Assembly (NCBI RefSeq): GCF_039839785.1 | Contig: NZ_JBDOQT010000001.1 | Coordinates: 1,550,001 to 1,614,000 of the forward strand | Direction of reading: 5' to 3' | Origin: Pelagibius sp. CAU 1746 | Lineage (GTDB): Bacteria > Pseudomonadota > Alphaproteobacteria > Kiloniellales > Kiloniellaceae | DNA: 64,000 nt | In this document: piece by piece, positions 32,766-41,436 of the stretch | How positions within the stretch are numbered: the first letter of the stretch is position 1 | How the letters are laid out: each line of letters opens with the position of its first letter | Made by a program: the position numbers and the translations under genes | Notes under the pieces: model-generated | What the model was told of the DNA's origin: nothing | Seen by the model: the letters and a program-made list of their open reading frames with translations, nothing else | Database searches by the model: none

Positions 32766-32966
32766 ATGGACGACATTCGCCATCGCGACCTCAGCGAGAT
32801 TCCTGAGGGGGAGATGACCTTGGAGGAGCGCCGGGAGTTAAAGCGGCGCTTCGAGGAGTTCGTCGGCCTGATGCGGCGTCCCGCCGTGGCCGGCAGTATC
32901 GGCAAGCCAGCCAGCCAGAAAAAGACCAAGCGCTGGAACCCGGCCGCCATGGGCAAGCGCCACTAG
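32766..32966 (+). CDS. Small basic protein, 66 aa, unknown function
   Basis: An AAGGAG ribosome site precedes the ATG at 32766 by about 6 bases. The 66-aa product starts MDDIRHRDLSEIPEGEMTLE, continues with a charged amphipathic helix (ERRELKRRFEEFVGLMRR) and ends in a lysine-rich tail. Codon usage agrees with the host. The 26 in-frame codons before this ATG are not protein-like. I do not recognise the family. Confidence 0.6.
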   Translation: MDDIRHRDLSEIPEGEMTLEERRELKRRFEEFVGLMRRPAVAGSIGKPASQKKTKRWNPAAMGKRH

Positions 32967-33049
32967 CGGGTCAGCCCTAGCGCGAGGCCGGGGGCCTCCG
33001 CCCTTCCTGAATTTCGGAACTTTGCCCGCCGCCGGATGCGCGCGGGTCG

Positions 33050-33571
33050 CTATTTCTTGCGGAAGGCGTCCAGGGTGACGACCTTTTCGCCGCTCTTCTT
33101 CTCTTCGCCGTCCTCGGGCCGCTCGGCCTCGTCGGGCTCGCCCTTCGCGTCGGGCACCGCCGCCGGCGGCTCGAAGAGCGCGGCGCTGTCCGGCCCGGCG
33201 CCCAGGGATTCAGCGGTTTCCACGTCGAACTGCAGGCCGAAGCGCACCGAGGGGTCGGCAAAAGCGGTCACGGCGGCGAAAGGCACCACCAGACGGTGCG
33301 GCACGTCGGAGAAGCTGAGGGTGACGCAGAACTGGTCCTCGTCGATCTCCAGGCCCCAGAACTGGTGCTGCAGGACGATGGTCATCTCGCCGGGATAGCG
33401 CTCGCGCAGGGCCGCCGGAATATCGGCGTCCTTATGATCGGTCCGGAAGGTGATATAGAAGTGATGATTGCCCGGCAGGCCGTGCTCGGCGACTTCGATC
33501 AGCGCCTTGCGCACCACGGAGCGCAAGGCATCTTCCACCATGCGGTCGTATCGCAGCCCCTCGTTCGACAT
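33050..33571 (-). CDS. sspB: SspB family adaptor for ClpXP
   Basis: A 173-aa protein of the alphaproteobacterial SspB type. The folded domain spans about residues 5-125 (YDRMVEDALRSVVRKALIEVAEHGLPGNHHFYITF, then YPGEMTIVLQHQFWGL, VTLSFSDVPHRLVVPFAAVTAFADPSV). The acidic linker about residues 130-160 and the C-terminal VVTLDAFRKK are what docks SspB on ClpX. SspB binds the ssrA tag on stalled translation products and delivers them to ClpXP. The ssrA gene itself is next door on the same strand. ATG at 33571 preferred to a GTG four codons earlier. Confidence 0.93.
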   Translation of the reverse strand: MSNEGLRYDRMVEDALRSVVRKALIEVAEHGLPGNHHFYITFRTDHKDADIPAALRERYPGEMTIVLQHQFWGLEIDEDQFCVTLSFSDVPHRLVVPFAAVTAFADPSVRFGLQFDVETAESLGAGPDSAALFEPPAAVPDAKGEPDEAERPEDGEEKKSGEKVVTLDAFRKK

Positions 33572-33652
33572 AGCCTCCGTCACGCCCTTCCACAGACCAT
33601 TTCCAGTTACTTCCGCGCGGGACGTTCTTGTCTTTGTTGATGCCCCCGCGCA

Positions 33653-33739
33653 GGGGCGCTTCTGTTGCCGTCTTGCGCCCCGGTGGGGCGCTTCTGTTGC
33701 CGTCTTGCGCCCCGGTGGGGCGCTTCTGTTGCCAGGTGC
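33653..33739. repeat. Tandem 32-bp repeat, 2.8 copies
   Basis: Two identical 32-bp units (33653-33684, 33685-33716) and a third partial copy (33717-33733, then diverging). Each unit starts GGGGCGC and ends GCGCCCC, so each can form a hairpin. The array lies between the sspB start and the 3' end of the ssrA gene. With no variable spacers it is not a CRISPR. Confidence 0.85.
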
Positions 33740-33764
33740 GCCCCGAACCCCGCCTAAACTTGTG

Positions 33765-34055
33765 AGAGCCTAGGACTTAAATTTGGCTAACCTGACCGCA
33801 TTAAGCGGCGAGGCGTGCCTCACTGTAGTTGTCGTTCGCAACTATAGTTTCGGCCCGATAACGGCGGTACCATGCCGGGCACCGAACCCATCTTTACCAC
33901 GCACGTCGATCCTATTTCGCCCCCATGAGAGCCCCCGAAACCCCCGCGGTTCTGCGGGGTTGGAGGGGTTTGGTGGAGGCGCCGGGTACTGCCCCCGGGT
34001 CCGTAACGCTTATTCCACAGGCCCGTTTAGCACCATAGCCGGCGAACCGGCAGCT
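33765..34055 (-). ncRNA. ssrA: Circularly permuted (two-piece) tmRNA
   Basis: Reading the minus strand, the acceptor piece comes first and ends GGCGCCTCCACCA (CCA at 33973-33971) after a T-arm with CCCGG on both sides. A GC-rich spacer follows, then the coding piece opens with GGGGGCG at 33924, which pairs with CGCCTCC of the acceptor end over 7 bp (one G-U). AGGATCGACG follows, as at normal tmRNA 5' ends. The tag frame (33839-33801) reads ANDNYSEARLAA then TAA, a clear alphaproteobacterial degradation tag. The permuted order with processing into two RNAs is known from Caulobacter and relatives. TATATT at 34063-34058 may be the -10 box. The outer ends are approximate. Confidence 0.93.
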
Positions 34056-34265
34056 CCAATATAAGCACTTTGGGTGGTTGATAAAAGGTCTACGCGGGCC
34101 GGCGTCCTGGCCGGGCCGGCAGTGCATGTCCGGCCCTGGCGGTGCAGAATACCGGGCCTGGGGCGGGCATCTGCGCTAGAATGCCGGGCTACGACTCCGG
34201 CGCCGCCGCGCCGCGGCCCCGGAGGAGAAGGCCAGTCACTCGGAGAGAAGGCGAAAAGGACCGAC

Positions 34266-35060
34266 GTGAAGCAATACCTCGACCTCCTGCGCAAGGTGCG
34301 CGAGGAGGGCTGCTACAAGAGCGACCGCACCGGCACCGGCACCCAGAGCCTCTTCGGCTACCAGATGCGCTACGACCTCAGCCGGGGCTTTCCGGTGCTG
34401 ACCACCAAGAAGCTGCACCTGAAGTCGATCGTCCACGAACTGCTGTGGTTCCTGGCGGGCGACACCAACATCGCCTACCTGAAGCAGCACGGGGTCCGCA
34501 TCTGGGACGAGTGGGCCGACGAGAACGGCGACCTCGGGCCCGTCTACGGCGCCCAGTGGCGCTCCTGGCCGGCGCCGGACGGCCGCCACATCGACCAGAT
34601 CGGCCAGCTGCTCCAGCAGTTGCGGGGCAACCCGGACTCGCGCCGCCACATCGTCTGCGCCTGGAACCCGGCGGAGGTCGACAAGATGGCGCTGCCGCCC
34701 TGCCACTGCCTGTTCCAGTTCTACGTTGCCGAGGGCAAGCTCTCCTGCCAGCTCTACCAGCGCAGCGCCGATGTCTTCCTGGGCGTGCCCTTCAATATCG
34801 CCTCCTACGCACTGCTGACCCTGATGGTGGCGCAGGTCTGCGGCCTGGAGCCCGGCGACTTCGTGCACACCCTGGGCGACGTGCATCTCTACGTGAACCA
34901 CCAGCAACAGGCGGATCTGCAGCTTCAGCGCCAGCCCCTGGCCCTGCCGGTCATGAGGATCAATCCGGAGGTGAAGGACCTTTTCGCTTTCCGCTATGAG
35001 GACTTCGAACTGGTCGGCTACGAAGCCCACCCGCACATCAAGGCGCAGGTCGCCGTTTGA
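34266..35060 (+). CDS. thyA: Thymidylate synthase
   Basis: A 264-aa enzyme, exactly the length of E. coli ThyA, converting dUMP to dTMP with methylene-tetrahydrofolate. Visible are [12 protein letters not shown] near residue 20, the catalytic Cys146 in LPPCHC, and the phosphate/nucleotide-binding [23 protein letters not shown] near residue 160. The GTG at 34266 (reading [11 protein letters not shown]) is chosen because it aligns with the standard N-terminus; the 64 open codons upstream overlap the tmRNA promoter region. dihydrofolate reductase follows after 3 bases, regenerating the folate used here. Confidence 0.97.
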   Translation: MKQYLDLLRKVREEGCYKSDRTGTGTQSLFGYQMRYDLSRGFPVLTTKKLHLKSIVHELLWFLAGDTNIAYLKQHGVRIWDEWADENGDLGPVYGAQWRSWPAPDGRHIDQIGQLLQQLRGNPDSRRHIVCAWNPAEVDKMALPPCHCLFQFYVAEGKLSCQLYQRSADVFLGVPFNIASYALLTLMVAQVCGLEPGDFVHTLGDVHLYVNHQQQADLQLQRQPLALPVMRINPEVKDLFAFRYEDFELVGYEAHPHIKAQVAV

Positions 35061-35063
35061 CCC

Positions 35064-35591
35064 ATGACTGAGAAAAGCGAAGCGGCCTTGCCGCTCGCCC
35101 TTATCGTCGCGCGTGCCGACAACGGCGTCATCGGGCGTGAGGGCGGCATGCCCTGGCATCTTTCCGGCGATCTGAAGTTCTTCAAGGCCCAGACCCTGGG
35201 CAAGCCGGTGGTCATGGGGCGCAAGACCTTCCAGTCCATCGGCCGGCCGCTGCCGGGCCGCCCCAACCTGGTGATTACCCGCGACCCGGCGTTCCGTGCC
35301 GCAGGGGTCGAGGTCTTTCCCGGCATCGAGGCGGCGCTGGCCCGCGCCCAGGCCCTGGCGGCGGAGAGCGGGGCGGAGGAGGTGATGGTGATCGGCGGCG
35401 GCCAGATCTACGAACGGACCCTGCCGCTGGCCCGGCGTGTCTACCTGACCGAGGTGCACGCCAGTCCCGAGGGCGACACCGGGTTCCCCGATCTCGATCC
35501 GGCGGACTGGCGGGAGGTGCGGCGCGACCCGCCGGTTTCCGGCGGCGAGGGCCAGCCGGACATCAGCTTCGTGGTGCTGGAACGGCGCTGA
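35064..35591 (+). CDS. folA: Dihydrofolate reductase
   Basis: A 175-aa NADPH-dependent reductase. The family pattern is LIVARADNGVIGREGGMPWHLSGDLKFFK at residues 12-40 (substrate loop, with Asp in the active site), then GRKTFQSIGRPLPGR near residue 52 (NADPH binding), IGGGQIYE near residue 110 and the closing strands. It restores tetrahydrofolate after the thymidylate synthase reaction, and the two genes are three bases apart, a common coupled pair. Confidence 0.96.
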   Translation: MTEKSEAALPLALIVARADNGVIGREGGMPWHLSGDLKFFKAQTLGKPVVMGRKTFQSIGRPLPGRPNLVITRDPAFRAAGVEVFPGIEAALARAQALAAESGAEEVMVIGGGQIYERTLPLARRVYLTEVHASPEGDTGFPDLDPADWREVRRDPPVSGGEGQPDISFVVLERR

Positions 35592-35782
35592 GCGCCGGCG
35601 CTTTGCGGTGCAGGCGCAGCGGAAAGAGGGCGCGGCGGAAAGGCGGGTCGGCAGGGCGGTAAGCCGCCCTTGCGGCCAGGTTGTCGCCGGTGCCGCCGGG
35701 ATTATACACTTCCGCAGGTAGGAGCTTTCGGCAAAAGCTCCCCGTTCAGAAATGGCGACGAAAAATGGGGAGGTTCTGTACC

Positions 35783-36205
35783 ATGACCAAAGTCAGTTCA
35801 TCCACCGAGTTGCCGGTGCCGGCCGCGACCGTCTGGGCCATGATCGGCAACTTCAACGCGCTGCCCGACTGGCACCCGGCGATCGAGAAAAGCGAGATCA
35901 AGAAGGAAGACGGCCGCACCCTGCGCAAGCTGTCCCTCATGGGCGGCGGCACCATCGAGGAGAAGCTGGAGCAGATCGACGACAAGGAGCGGCTCTATAC
36001 CTACTCCATCCTGTCGGGTCCTCTGCCGGTTTCCAACTACACCGCGACCCTGCGGGTGCGCGGCGACGACAAGGGCAGCGGCTGCACTGTCGAGTGGTCG
36101 AGCGAGTTCGATGCCAAGGGCGCGCCGGAAAGCGCGGCCATCGAGGTCATCAGCGGGATCTACGAGGCCGGCTTCGAAAACCTGAAGAAGATGTTCGGCG
36201 GCTGA
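35783..36205 (+). CDS. SRPBCC (START/Bet v1-like) family protein
   Basis: A 140-aa protein of the SRPBCC fold: a strand then VWAMIGNFNALPDWHPAIEKSEI, an EEKLEQID and YTYSILSGPLPVSNYTATLRV core, and a C-terminal long helix (AIEVISGIYEAGFENLKKMFGG). These form a deep hydrophobic pocket; members include polyketide cyclase-like and ligand-binding proteins. A GGGGAGG site precedes the ATG at 35783. It is not linked to recognisable pathway genes. Function beyond the fold is unknown. Confidence 0.85.
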   Translation: MTKVSSSTELPVPAATVWAMIGNFNALPDWHPAIEKSEIKKEDGRTLRKLSLMGGGTIEEKLEQIDDKERLYTYSILSGPLPVSNYTATLRVRGDDKGSGCTVEWSSEFDAKGAPESAAIEVISGIYEAGFENLKKMFGG

Positions 36206-36482
36206 ACTTCGCCGTCTGGGCGCCGGAATGTCGCCGCATTCGGCGGCTAGGCGTGAGAGGCGATCCAGGTTTTCCCGGAAAAGCTGTTGGGGTACACTGC
36301 CTCCAGCCGGAGACGGCGCCCGGCCCCGCGGCGGCTGACCGAAAGGCCCCGCGGCGGTATCTTGGAAGCGGTAGAGAGCCGCGGAAGAGGGTCCGGGCGC
36401 CGCCTCCGGCGTTTTCGTTACATCGGCGCCTTCTGCCCTCGCGCCGCCGGCCCCGGCGCCCGCGCGCGAGCGCGCGACCGCT

Positions 36483-36893
36483 GTGGTGGTGCTGAAAGGG
36501 GAGCGCCGGCTGGTGCTGCGGCGCGGCGCGGCGGAAATCGCCGCCTACGACATCGCCCTGGGCTTCGCCCCGGAAGGCCACAAGCGCCGCGAGGGCGACG
36601 GCCGCACCCCTGAGGGCCGCTACGTCATCGACTGGCGCAACGCCGGCAGCGCCTACCACCTCTCCCTGCACATTTCCTATCCCAGCGCCGCGGACAAGGC
36701 CGCGGCGGCTGCGGCAGGGCAGGACCCCGGCGGCATGATCATGATTCACGGTCTGCCCAACGGTCTGGGTTGGATTGGCGAGCGGCACAGGGCGCGCGAC
36801 TGGACGGCGGGCTGCATCGCTGTCACCTCGGAGGAAATCGAGGAAATCTGGCGGCTGGTGCCCGACGGCACGCCGATCGAGATCAGGCCCTGA
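36483..36893 (+). CDS. L,D-transpeptidase (YkuD) family protein
   Basis: A 136-aa YkuD-domain protein. The domain opens ERRLVLRRGAAEIAAYDIALGFAPEGHKRREGDGRTPEG, and carries the catalytic His in IHGLPNG (about residue 88) and Cys in DWTAGCIAVT (about residue 111). Such enzymes cross-link peptidoglycan or relatives in the periplasm. No signal peptide is seen from the GTG at 36483; the in-frame sequence upstream is Ala/Pro-rich (SALAPPAPAPARERATA) and looks like the end of a signal peptide and linker, but has no start codon before a stop at 36372. Either the true start is hidden by a frameshift, or the protein exits without a classical signal. Confidence 0.78.
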   Translation: MVVLKGERRLVLRRGAAEIAAYDIALGFAPEGHKRREGDGRTPEGRYVIDWRNAGSAYHLSLHISYPSAADKAAAAAAGQDPGGMIMIHGLPNGLGWIGERHRARDWTAGCIAVTSEEIEEIWRLVPDGTPIEIRP

Positions 36894-36920
36894 TCCGGAA
36901 GGGCTGGTTCCCCGGAAAGC

Positions 36921-37394
36921 CTAGTTGCCGCCCTTGAGGCCGGGCCAGTTGGCGTCGGCCTTGGTGATGTTGCCGGGGATGTCCTCGGCCCAGCGGCTCT
37001 GCACCGACTTGGAGTAGTTCAGGTAGAGCTTGCCGTCCTCAATGCGCCAGGCCGCAGGGTCGGTGGAGGCGGTGTAGCCCTGGGAGACCGCCCAGGCACA
37101 ATAGCCGCCGTACTGCGGGGCATAGCGCTCCGGCTCGGCGGCGAAGGCCTCGCGGTTGGCGGCGGAGGCGAAGCGCCAGGCCGCGCCGGCGAAGTCGTGG
37201 GTGAACTCAGGCTTGCCGCGGACCGGCTTGCCGTCGGTAAAGTAGGCGACGGGGTCGTAGCCCTGGATGGCCAGGCCGCCGCTGTTGAAGGTGGGGTCGA
37301 GGGCCCGGGCCGGCCCGGCGGCCAGCGCGCCGGCGGCCAGGCCTGCCGCGGCGGCCGCGAGGAAGCGGCGCCGTGACGGACTGCTGCTGGACAT
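36921..37394 (-). CDS. YHS-domain protein with Tat-type signal
   Basis: A 157-aa protein. The N-terminus MSSSSPSRRRFLAAAAAGLA carries an RRxFLA twin-arginine pattern and an Ala-rich hydrophobic core, so folded export is likely. The mature part contains a YHS domain (about residues 45-110: GGLAIQGYDPVAYFTDGKPVRGKPEF, then YGGYCAWAV), often a small metal-binding module. ATG at 37394 is chosen because it starts the signal peptide. No partner genes are apparent. Confidence 0.85.
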   Translation of the reverse strand: MSSSSPSRRRFLAAAAAGLAAGALAAGPARALDPTFNSGGLAIQGYDPVAYFTDGKPVRGKPEFTHDFAGAAWRFASAANREAFAAEPERYAPQYGGYCAWAVSQGYTASTDPAAWRIEDGKLYLNYSKSVQSRWAEDIPGNITKADANWPGLKGGN

Positions 37395-37503
37395 GCGGAA
37401 TCTCCCTTTCGCGCAAGTGAACCGCCACAGGGTCGCGCGTTTGTCCGCGCGCGGCAAATCAAGCTGGCGTTACGCGGCGGTGAGGGCCCGGGAGCGCCGC
37501 GGC

Positions 37504-38637
37504 TTACTGCATGACGATCTTGGGAGCCTGGCGGCCGGCACCGCTCTGGGCCGAGACCTTCTCCCAGACCCGCTTGGCGATGGCCAGGAAGACCTGGGCG
37601 TTGGGGGTGTCGGGCTTGGAGACCGTCACCGGGCGGCCGTCGTCGGAGGTCTCGCGGATCTCGATGTCCAGCGGGATCTCGCCGAGGAACTCCATGCCCA
37701 GCTTGTCGGCCTCGCGCCTCGCGCCGCCGTGGCTGAAGATGTGCGACTCATGACCGCAGTTCGGGCAGACGAAGACGCTCATGTTCTCGATGATGCCCAG
37801 GACCGGCACGTCGACCTTGCGGAACATGTTGAGGCCCTTGCGGGCGTCCAGCAGGGCGATGTCCTGCGGTGTCGAGACGATGACGGCGCCGCTCAGCGGC
37901 ACCTGCTGGGCCATGGTGAGCTGGGCGTCGCCGGTGCCCGGCGGCATGTCGACCACCAGCACGTCGAGCTCTCCCCAGTCGACGTCGCGCAGCATCTGCT
38001 GCAGGGCGCTCTGCACCATGGGGCCGCGCCAGATCATCGGCGTGTCTTCGGCCACCAGGAAGCCCATGGACATGCACTTGATGCCGTAGTTCTCCATGGG
38101 GTCGAGGGTCTTGCCGTCCGGCGATGTCGGCCGGCCGCTGATGCCCAGCATGCGCGGCTGCGAGGGACCGTAGATGTCGGCGTCCAGGACGCCGACTTTG
38201 AGGCCGAGCCGGGCCAGGGCGAGGGCGAGGTTGGCGGTGACGGTGGACTTGCCGACGCCGCCCTTGCCGCTGGCCACGGCGACGATGGAGCGGATGCCGG
38301 GGATCATGGCGCCTCCCGGACCCGAAGCGGGCGCGGAGGTCCGGCCGGGGGCGGCCTGCTGGGCCGGGGCGGCGCCGCCCTGGGGCGCGCGCTCGGCGGT
38401 CAGCACCGCCGTGACCGAGGTCACGCCCGCCAGGTCGTAGACCGCCTTCTCCGCCGCCTTGCGCAGCGGTTCCATGGCCTCGCCCTGGCGCGGGTCCACC
38501 TCGATGGCGAAGCCGACGTTGCCGTCCTTGACGATCAGCCCGGAGACCATGCCCAGGGCGACAATATCCTCACCCTTGGAAGGGTCTTTGACGCCCTTCA
38601 AGGCATCCAGTACGACGGCTTCGTTGATCCCACTCAT
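37504..38637 (-). CDS. apbC: Mrp/ApbC-type iron-sulfur carrier ATPase
   Basis: A 377-aa P-loop NTPase. Residues 1-90 are a MIP18/DUF59 domain (VLDALKGVKDPSKGEDIVALGMVSGL); an Ala/Pro-rich linker follows. The ATPase has the deviant Walker A GKGGVGKST near residue 135 and MPPGTGDAQLTM near residue 225. The VCPNCGHES CxxC near residue 280 would bridge an Fe-S cluster in the dimer. It carries Fe-S clusters to apoproteins in the cytoplasm. It is divergent from hflK, an arrangement common in Alphaproteobacteria. Confidence 0.94.
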   Translation of the reverse strand: MSGINEAVVLDALKGVKDPSKGEDIVALGMVSGLIVKDGNVGFAIEVDPRQGEAMEPLRKAAEKAVYDLAGVTSVTAVLTAERAPQGGAAPAQQAAPGRTSAPASGPGGAMIPGIRSIVAVASGKGGVGKSTVTANLALALARLGLKVGVLDADIYGPSQPRMLGISGRPTSPDGKTLDPMENYGIKCMSMGFLVAEDTPMIWRGPMVQSALQQMLRDVDWGELDVLVVDMPPGTGDAQLTMAQQVPLSGAVIVSTPQDIALLDARKGLNMFRKVDVPVLGIIENMSVFVCPNCGHESHIFSHGGARREADKLGMEFLGEIPLDIEIRETSDDGRPVTVSKPDTPNAQVFLAIAKRVWEKVSAQSGAGRQAPKIVMQ

Positions 38638-38796
38638 TCCTTGAAAACTCCCCGGTCCGTCCGATATGCACGCAGGAGGTAGCAGTCAGACTCGGCTAGA
38701 ACAATAGCTCAGCCGTGATATAAGACCGGCGCCCGGGGATTTCACCCTCGGACCAGGCCAGCTAGGGTAGCGGAAACGGCAACAGGGATAATCGGT

Positions 38797-39951
38797 ATGC
38801 CTTGGGAAAATAAAGGTGGCGGCGGCTCTTGGGGCGGCGGTGGAGGCTCCGGCGGATCCGGCGGCGGCGGCCCGTGGGGCCGTGGCGGCGGCGGAGGCCA
38901 GGGCGGCGGACCGAGGCCCCCCGACTTCGAGGATTTCATCAAGAAGGGCCAGGACCGCTTCCGCACCATCCTGCCCGGCGGCTCCGGCGGCCTGGGCAAA
39001 TCGGCCTGGCTGCTGATCGCCGTCGCCGTGGTGATCGCTTGGCTCTTCACCGGCCTCTATCGGGTTCAGACCAACGAGCAGGGCGTGGTGCTGCGCTTCG
39101 GCAAGTGGGTCGAAACCACCCAGCCGGGCCTGAACTGGCACCTGCCCTGGCCCATCGAGACTGCGCTGACCCCCAGCGTCACCTCGGTTCAGCAGATCGA
39201 CATCGGTTTCCTTTCCACCGGAAACGAGCGCGCCCGTTCGGCGCGCCGCGACGTGGAAGAGGAAAGCCTGATGCTGACCGGTGATCAGAACATCATCGAT
39301 ATCGACTTCACGGTGCAGTGGAAGATCGCCGACGCCGGGCAGTACCTTTTCAACATCCGTGACCCGGAAGCGACGGTGAAGATCGCCGCCGAGAGCGCCA
39401 TGCGCGAAATCATCGGCCGCACCGACATCCAGCCGGCGCTGACCGAGGCCCGCGGAACCGTGGCGGCCGAGGCGAGGAGCTTGTTGCAGGCCACGCTCAA
39501 CGAGTACGAGGCGGGCATCGAGATCACTGAGCTGGCGCTGCAGGACGTGCAGCCGCCGCGTGCGGTGATCGACGCCTTCAACGATGTGCTGCGCGCCCAG
39601 CAGGACCGCGACCGTGCGCGCAATGAGGCGGACAGGTACCGCAACGACATCCTGCCGCGCGCCCGCGGCGACGCGCTGCGTGTCGTGCAGGAGGCCGAGG
39701 CCTACAAGGAGCAGCTCGAGAACGAGGCCGAAGGCGAGGCCGAGCGCTTCCTCTCGGTCTTCAACGCCTACAAGCAGAACCCGGGCGTGACCCGTCGGCG
39801 CATGTACCTGGAGACTCTGCAGGACGTGCTGAGCGATACCGACAAGGTGATCCTCGACCGTAGTGAGGGGCAGGGCGGCGTGGTTCCCTATCTGCCGTTG
39901 AACGAACTACGCGGCCGGTCAGGTTCGACCGGCAGCGGCGGCGGCAACTGA
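38797..39951 (+). CDS. hflK: FtsH protease modulator HflK
   Basis: A 384-aa SPFH-family protein. Residues 1-50 are extremely glycine-rich (GGGGSWGGGGGSGGSGGGG), as is usual for HflK. One membrane helix follows (about residues 68-88: SAWLLIAVAVVIAWLFTGL), then the band 7/SPFH domain in the periplasm (YRVQTNEQGVVLRFGKWV) and a long charged helix (about residues 255-320). With HflC it forms a cage around FtsH and tunes degradation of membrane proteins. hflC follows after 12 bases. Confidence 0.95.
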   Translation: MPWENKGGGGSWGGGGGSGGSGGGGPWGRGGGGGQGGGPRPPDFEDFIKKGQDRFRTILPGGSGGLGKSAWLLIAVAVVIAWLFTGLYRVQTNEQGVVLRFGKWVETTQPGLNWHLPWPIETALTPSVTSVQQIDIGFLSTGNERARSARRDVEEESLMLTGDQNIIDIDFTVQWKIADAGQYLFNIRDPEATVKIAAESAMREIIGRTDIQPALTEARGTVAAEARSLLQATLNEYEAGIEITELALQDVQPPRAVIDAFNDVLRAQQDRDRARNEADRYRNDILPRARGDALRVVQEAEAYKEQLENEAEGEAERFLSVFNAYKQNPGVTRRRMYLETLQDVLSDTDKVILDRSEGQGGVVPYLPLNELRGRSGSTGSGGGN

Positions 39952-39963
39952 GGAGGCGACGCC

Positions 39964-40842
39964 ATGCGTTTGAGCACAAATTTCATTATCGGTGCCGTGA
40001 TCGTCGTCCTGGGCCTTGTCGCCTACGGCGCCCTCTTCACCGTCGACCAGCGCGAGCAGGCCATCGTCATGCAGTTCGGCGAGCCCAAGCGGGTTATCAC
40101 CGAGCCGGGCCTGGCCTGGAAGGTGCCGCTCATTCAGAACGTGCAGTACTACGAAAAGCGGGTGCTGAACCTCGATCCCCCGGCGGAGAACATCCTGCTG
40201 TCGGACCAGAAGCGGCTGATCGTCGATGTCTTCGCGCGCTATCGTATCCATGATCCGCTGAAGTTCTTCCAGGCGGTGCGCAGCGAGGGCGTGGCCCGTC
40301 AGCGTCTCAGCGGCATCGTCAACGACCGCTTGCGCCAAATTCTGGGTAACTCGACCCTGTCCTCGGTGCTCTCCGACGAGCGCACGCAGATCCTGGCCGA
40401 CCTGCGCGAGAGCGTGGACAAGGAGACGCGGAATTTCGGCATCGTCCTGGTCGACGTGCGTATCCGCCGCGCCGACCTGCCGGACGAGACCCGGGAATCG
40501 GTCTTCGACCGCATGCGCTCGGAGCGTGAGCGCGAGGCGGCGGAGTTCCGCGCCCAGGGCTTCGAGCAGTCCGAGCGCATCAAGGCCGCGGCCGACCGCG
40601 AGGCCACGGTCATTCGCGCCGAGGCCAAGCGCCAGTCGGAGATTCTGCGTGGCCAGGGCGAGGGGCGGAGGACGCAGATTCTCAACGATGCCTACGGCCA
40701 GGATCCCGACTTCTTCAACTTCTACCGCTCGATGCAGGCCTACAGCGCCTCGCTTGGCGCCGACAGCACCTACATGGTCCTGTCGCCGGACAGCGAGTTC
40801 TTCAGCTTCTTCAACCAGGCTGAAGAGGGTGCCGGCAACTAG
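39964..40842 (+). CDS. hflC: FtsH protease modulator HflC
   Basis: A 292-aa SPFH protein with an N-terminal membrane helix (IIGAVIVVLGLVAYGALFTV, residues 8-27) followed by DQREQAIVMQFGEPKRVI and the helical DLPDETRESVFDRMRSERERE region near residue 175. It partners HflK, encoded just upstream, in the HflKC complex of the inner membrane that controls FtsH. Length and domain order are standard. Confidence 0.95.
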   Translation: MRLSTNFIIGAVIVVLGLVAYGALFTVDQREQAIVMQFGEPKRVITEPGLAWKVPLIQNVQYYEKRVLNLDPPAENILLSDQKRLIVDVFARYRIHDPLKFFQAVRSEGVARQRLSGIVNDRLRQILGNSTLSSVLSDERTQILADLRESVDKETRNFGIVLVDVRIRRADLPDETRESVFDRMRSEREREAAEFRAQGFEQSERIKAAADREATVIRAEAKRQSEILRGQGEGRRTQILNDAYGQDPDFFNFYRSMQAYSASLGADSTYMVLSPDSEFFSFFNQAEEGAGN

Positions 40843-40955
40843 CCGGCCGCCCCGGGCAGTCCCTGCGGGCCGGGAGGCGTTTTGGCGCCTCCCGCCTGGC
40901 CCGGGGACACGGCGGGGGGCACGGCGGGGGGCGCGGCCGAGGTCCCGCACCGGCC

Positions 40956-41141
40956 ATGACTGATTTCCTGACGGCGCTGGCCCTGGTCCTGGTGATCGAG
41001 GGGCTGTTTCTCGCGGTGTTTCCGCGGCGCCTGCGGCAAATCGTTGAAATGCTGGCGGAAATATCGCCCGATTCCCTGCGGATCGGCGGCGTGGCGGCGG
41101 CGGCCCTGGGCGTATTCCTGGTGTGGCTGCTGCGCGGTTAG
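40956..41141 (+). CDS. DUF2065 small membrane protein
   Basis: A 61-aa protein with two helices (FLTALALVLVIEGLFLAVF and IGGVAAAALGVFLVWLLRG) joined by the motif PRRLRQIVEMLAEISPDSLR, which matches DUF2065. This family is regularly found beside hflC and is presumed to be membrane-associated; its role is unknown. Start at the ATG with a GGTCCCG context and no strong ribosome site. Confidence 0.88.
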   Translation: MTDFLTALALVLVIEGLFLAVFPRRLRQIVEMLAEISPDSLRIGGVAAAALGVFLVWLLRG

Positions 41142-41253
41142 ATCAACCCTGGATCAGGTGGAGCCGCCTGGAGGGGCAGAAATTGATCTATCCTGAAAGA
41201 TGGCGCAACTTAACCGCTTCCGCTTGGCGCGGGTTGCGCCGGGAAACGCGGGA

Positions 41254-41271
41254 ATGGCGTGGCCACGCCAT
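41254..41271. repeat. 18-bp perfect palindrome upstream of degP
   Basis: ATGGCGTGGCCACGCCAT is perfectly self-complementary and lies in a 295-bp gap before the degP-like gene, followed by an AT-rich patch (about 41300-41360). It could be a regulator binding site for the stress protease or part of a dispersed repeat. Confidence 0.55.
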
Positions 41272-41436
41272 AAATTCGCCCACTTCGTATCGCAGCTTGC
41301 AGGTGATACACTTTTTGTTGAGAGGGCCTACAAACTCCGCTCCAATAGTTCCAGATAGCGCTATACGACGCTTCAGGAGCCTCCAGGGCCATCCACCCTG
41401 CCGGAGCACTTCGCCAAGCGAGGGAGAGAACAGACT

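Noticed and set aside
33653-33739. CRISPR array
   Set aside because: Units are contiguous without unique spacers, and no cas genes are nearby.
33912-34294. Short minus-strand protein frames between sspB and thyA
   Set aside because: They cover the tmRNA gene, whose tag, acceptor end and stem pairing are all visible.
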